The notes beneath the pieces are model-generated. The model made no database searches, was not told the DNA's origin, and saw nothing but the letters and a program-made list of their open reading frames with translations. A program made the position numbers and the translations under genes. A stretch of DNA of 31,662 nucleotides from Pigoraptor chileana (lineage: Eukaryota; Opisthokonta; Filasterea), in contig CALSCR010001389.1 in assembly GCA_943704495.1 (NCBI GenBank), positions 1 through 31,662 on the forward strand. The letters run 5' to 3'. Positions within the stretch are counted from its first letter, which is position 1. Every line of letters begins with the position of its first letter. Shown in pieces: positions 31,599 to 31,662 of this stretch.

Positions 31599-31661
31599 CT
31601 ATTGAAAAGTGTAGTCGTCCAGGTTCCAGCGGAATGTTTTGAGGGCTTTCGACCGCTCCTC
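31599..31661 (-). CDS. 3' end of an unrecognised protein gene (partial), paralogue of the left-edge gene
   Basis: Twenty codons and a TAG stop in one frame, reading EERSKALKTFRWNLDDYTFQ. The first 38 nucleotides are identical to those of the plus-strand gene at the left edge. After that the DNA diverges while NL(E/D)DY is still conserved through synonymous and conservative changes, which shows selection on the protein. The tail is shorter than that of the left copy. The family is not recognised. Confidence 0.6.
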   Translation of the reverse strand, partial: EERSKALKTFRWNLDDYTFQ

Positions 31662-31662
31662 C

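Noticed and set aside
1-31662. CRISPR arrays, bacterial operons, phage or insertion sequences.
   Set aside because: No direct-repeat/spacer pattern and no transposase or phage gene; spliced eukaryotic genes fill the window. Direct repeats present are microsatellites or local duplications.

Overview
This window is nuclear DNA of a eukaryote, most likely a flagellated or zoosporic protist. Most genes are split by spliceosomal introns. Nearly all are GT-AG, commonly with gtgcgt, gtgggt or gtgagt donors and tgcag acceptors. The products include kinesin, an eIF3 subunit and a mitochondrial carrier. Microsatellites, mainly (CA/GT)n, are frequent in introns and intergenic DNA. A kinesin-3 of the KIF28/KLP-6 type and a TSNAXIP1-like protein point to a cell with microtubule-rich structures, probably flagella. 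A WrbA-type quinone reductase argues against an animal. I cannot name the species. I assembled all exon models by hand from reading frame, intron phase and splice signals; no transcript data were used.

Layout. 2-94 (+): 3' end of an unrecognised gene. 1677-3539 (-): an intronless type II membrane glycosyltransferase with GT25-like and GT2 domains. 4239-8178 (-): three exons that splice in frame into one 1213-residue membrane-anchored protein carrying GT47, GT49 and GT64 domains. 8756-12741 (+): seven-exon TSNAXIP1-like protein with a long charged tail. 13189-18767 (-): eleven-exon kinesin-3. About 19160-20095 (-): a frame-broken multi-membrane-span gene. 20728-21460 (+): a small PLGRKT-like membrane protein. 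21585-22643 (-): WrbA-like flavoprotein. 23341-27840 (+): eIF3 subunit L, eleven exons. 28621-31139 (-): SLC25A38-type mitochondrial carrier, nine exons. 31599-31661 (-): 3' end of a gene whose last codons match those at the left edge.

The left third is a glycosyltransferase block: two adjacent same-strand genes hold five glycosyltransferase domains. Its main novelty is the GT47-GT49-GT64 chain. Animal exostosins fuse GT47 to GT64, and LARGE carries GT49 beside GT8, so a GT49 module placed between the two exostosin halves is an architecture I do not recognise. The GT64 and GT25-like modules both lack the acidic metal-binding residues expected of active enzymes, so each protein may pair active with structural domains.

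The rest looks like unrelated housekeeping, cytoskeletal and mitochondrial genes on alternating strands. Both window edges lie in the same 38-nt coding sequence in inverted orientation, so this is probably a whole contig bounded by two members of a repeated gene family.
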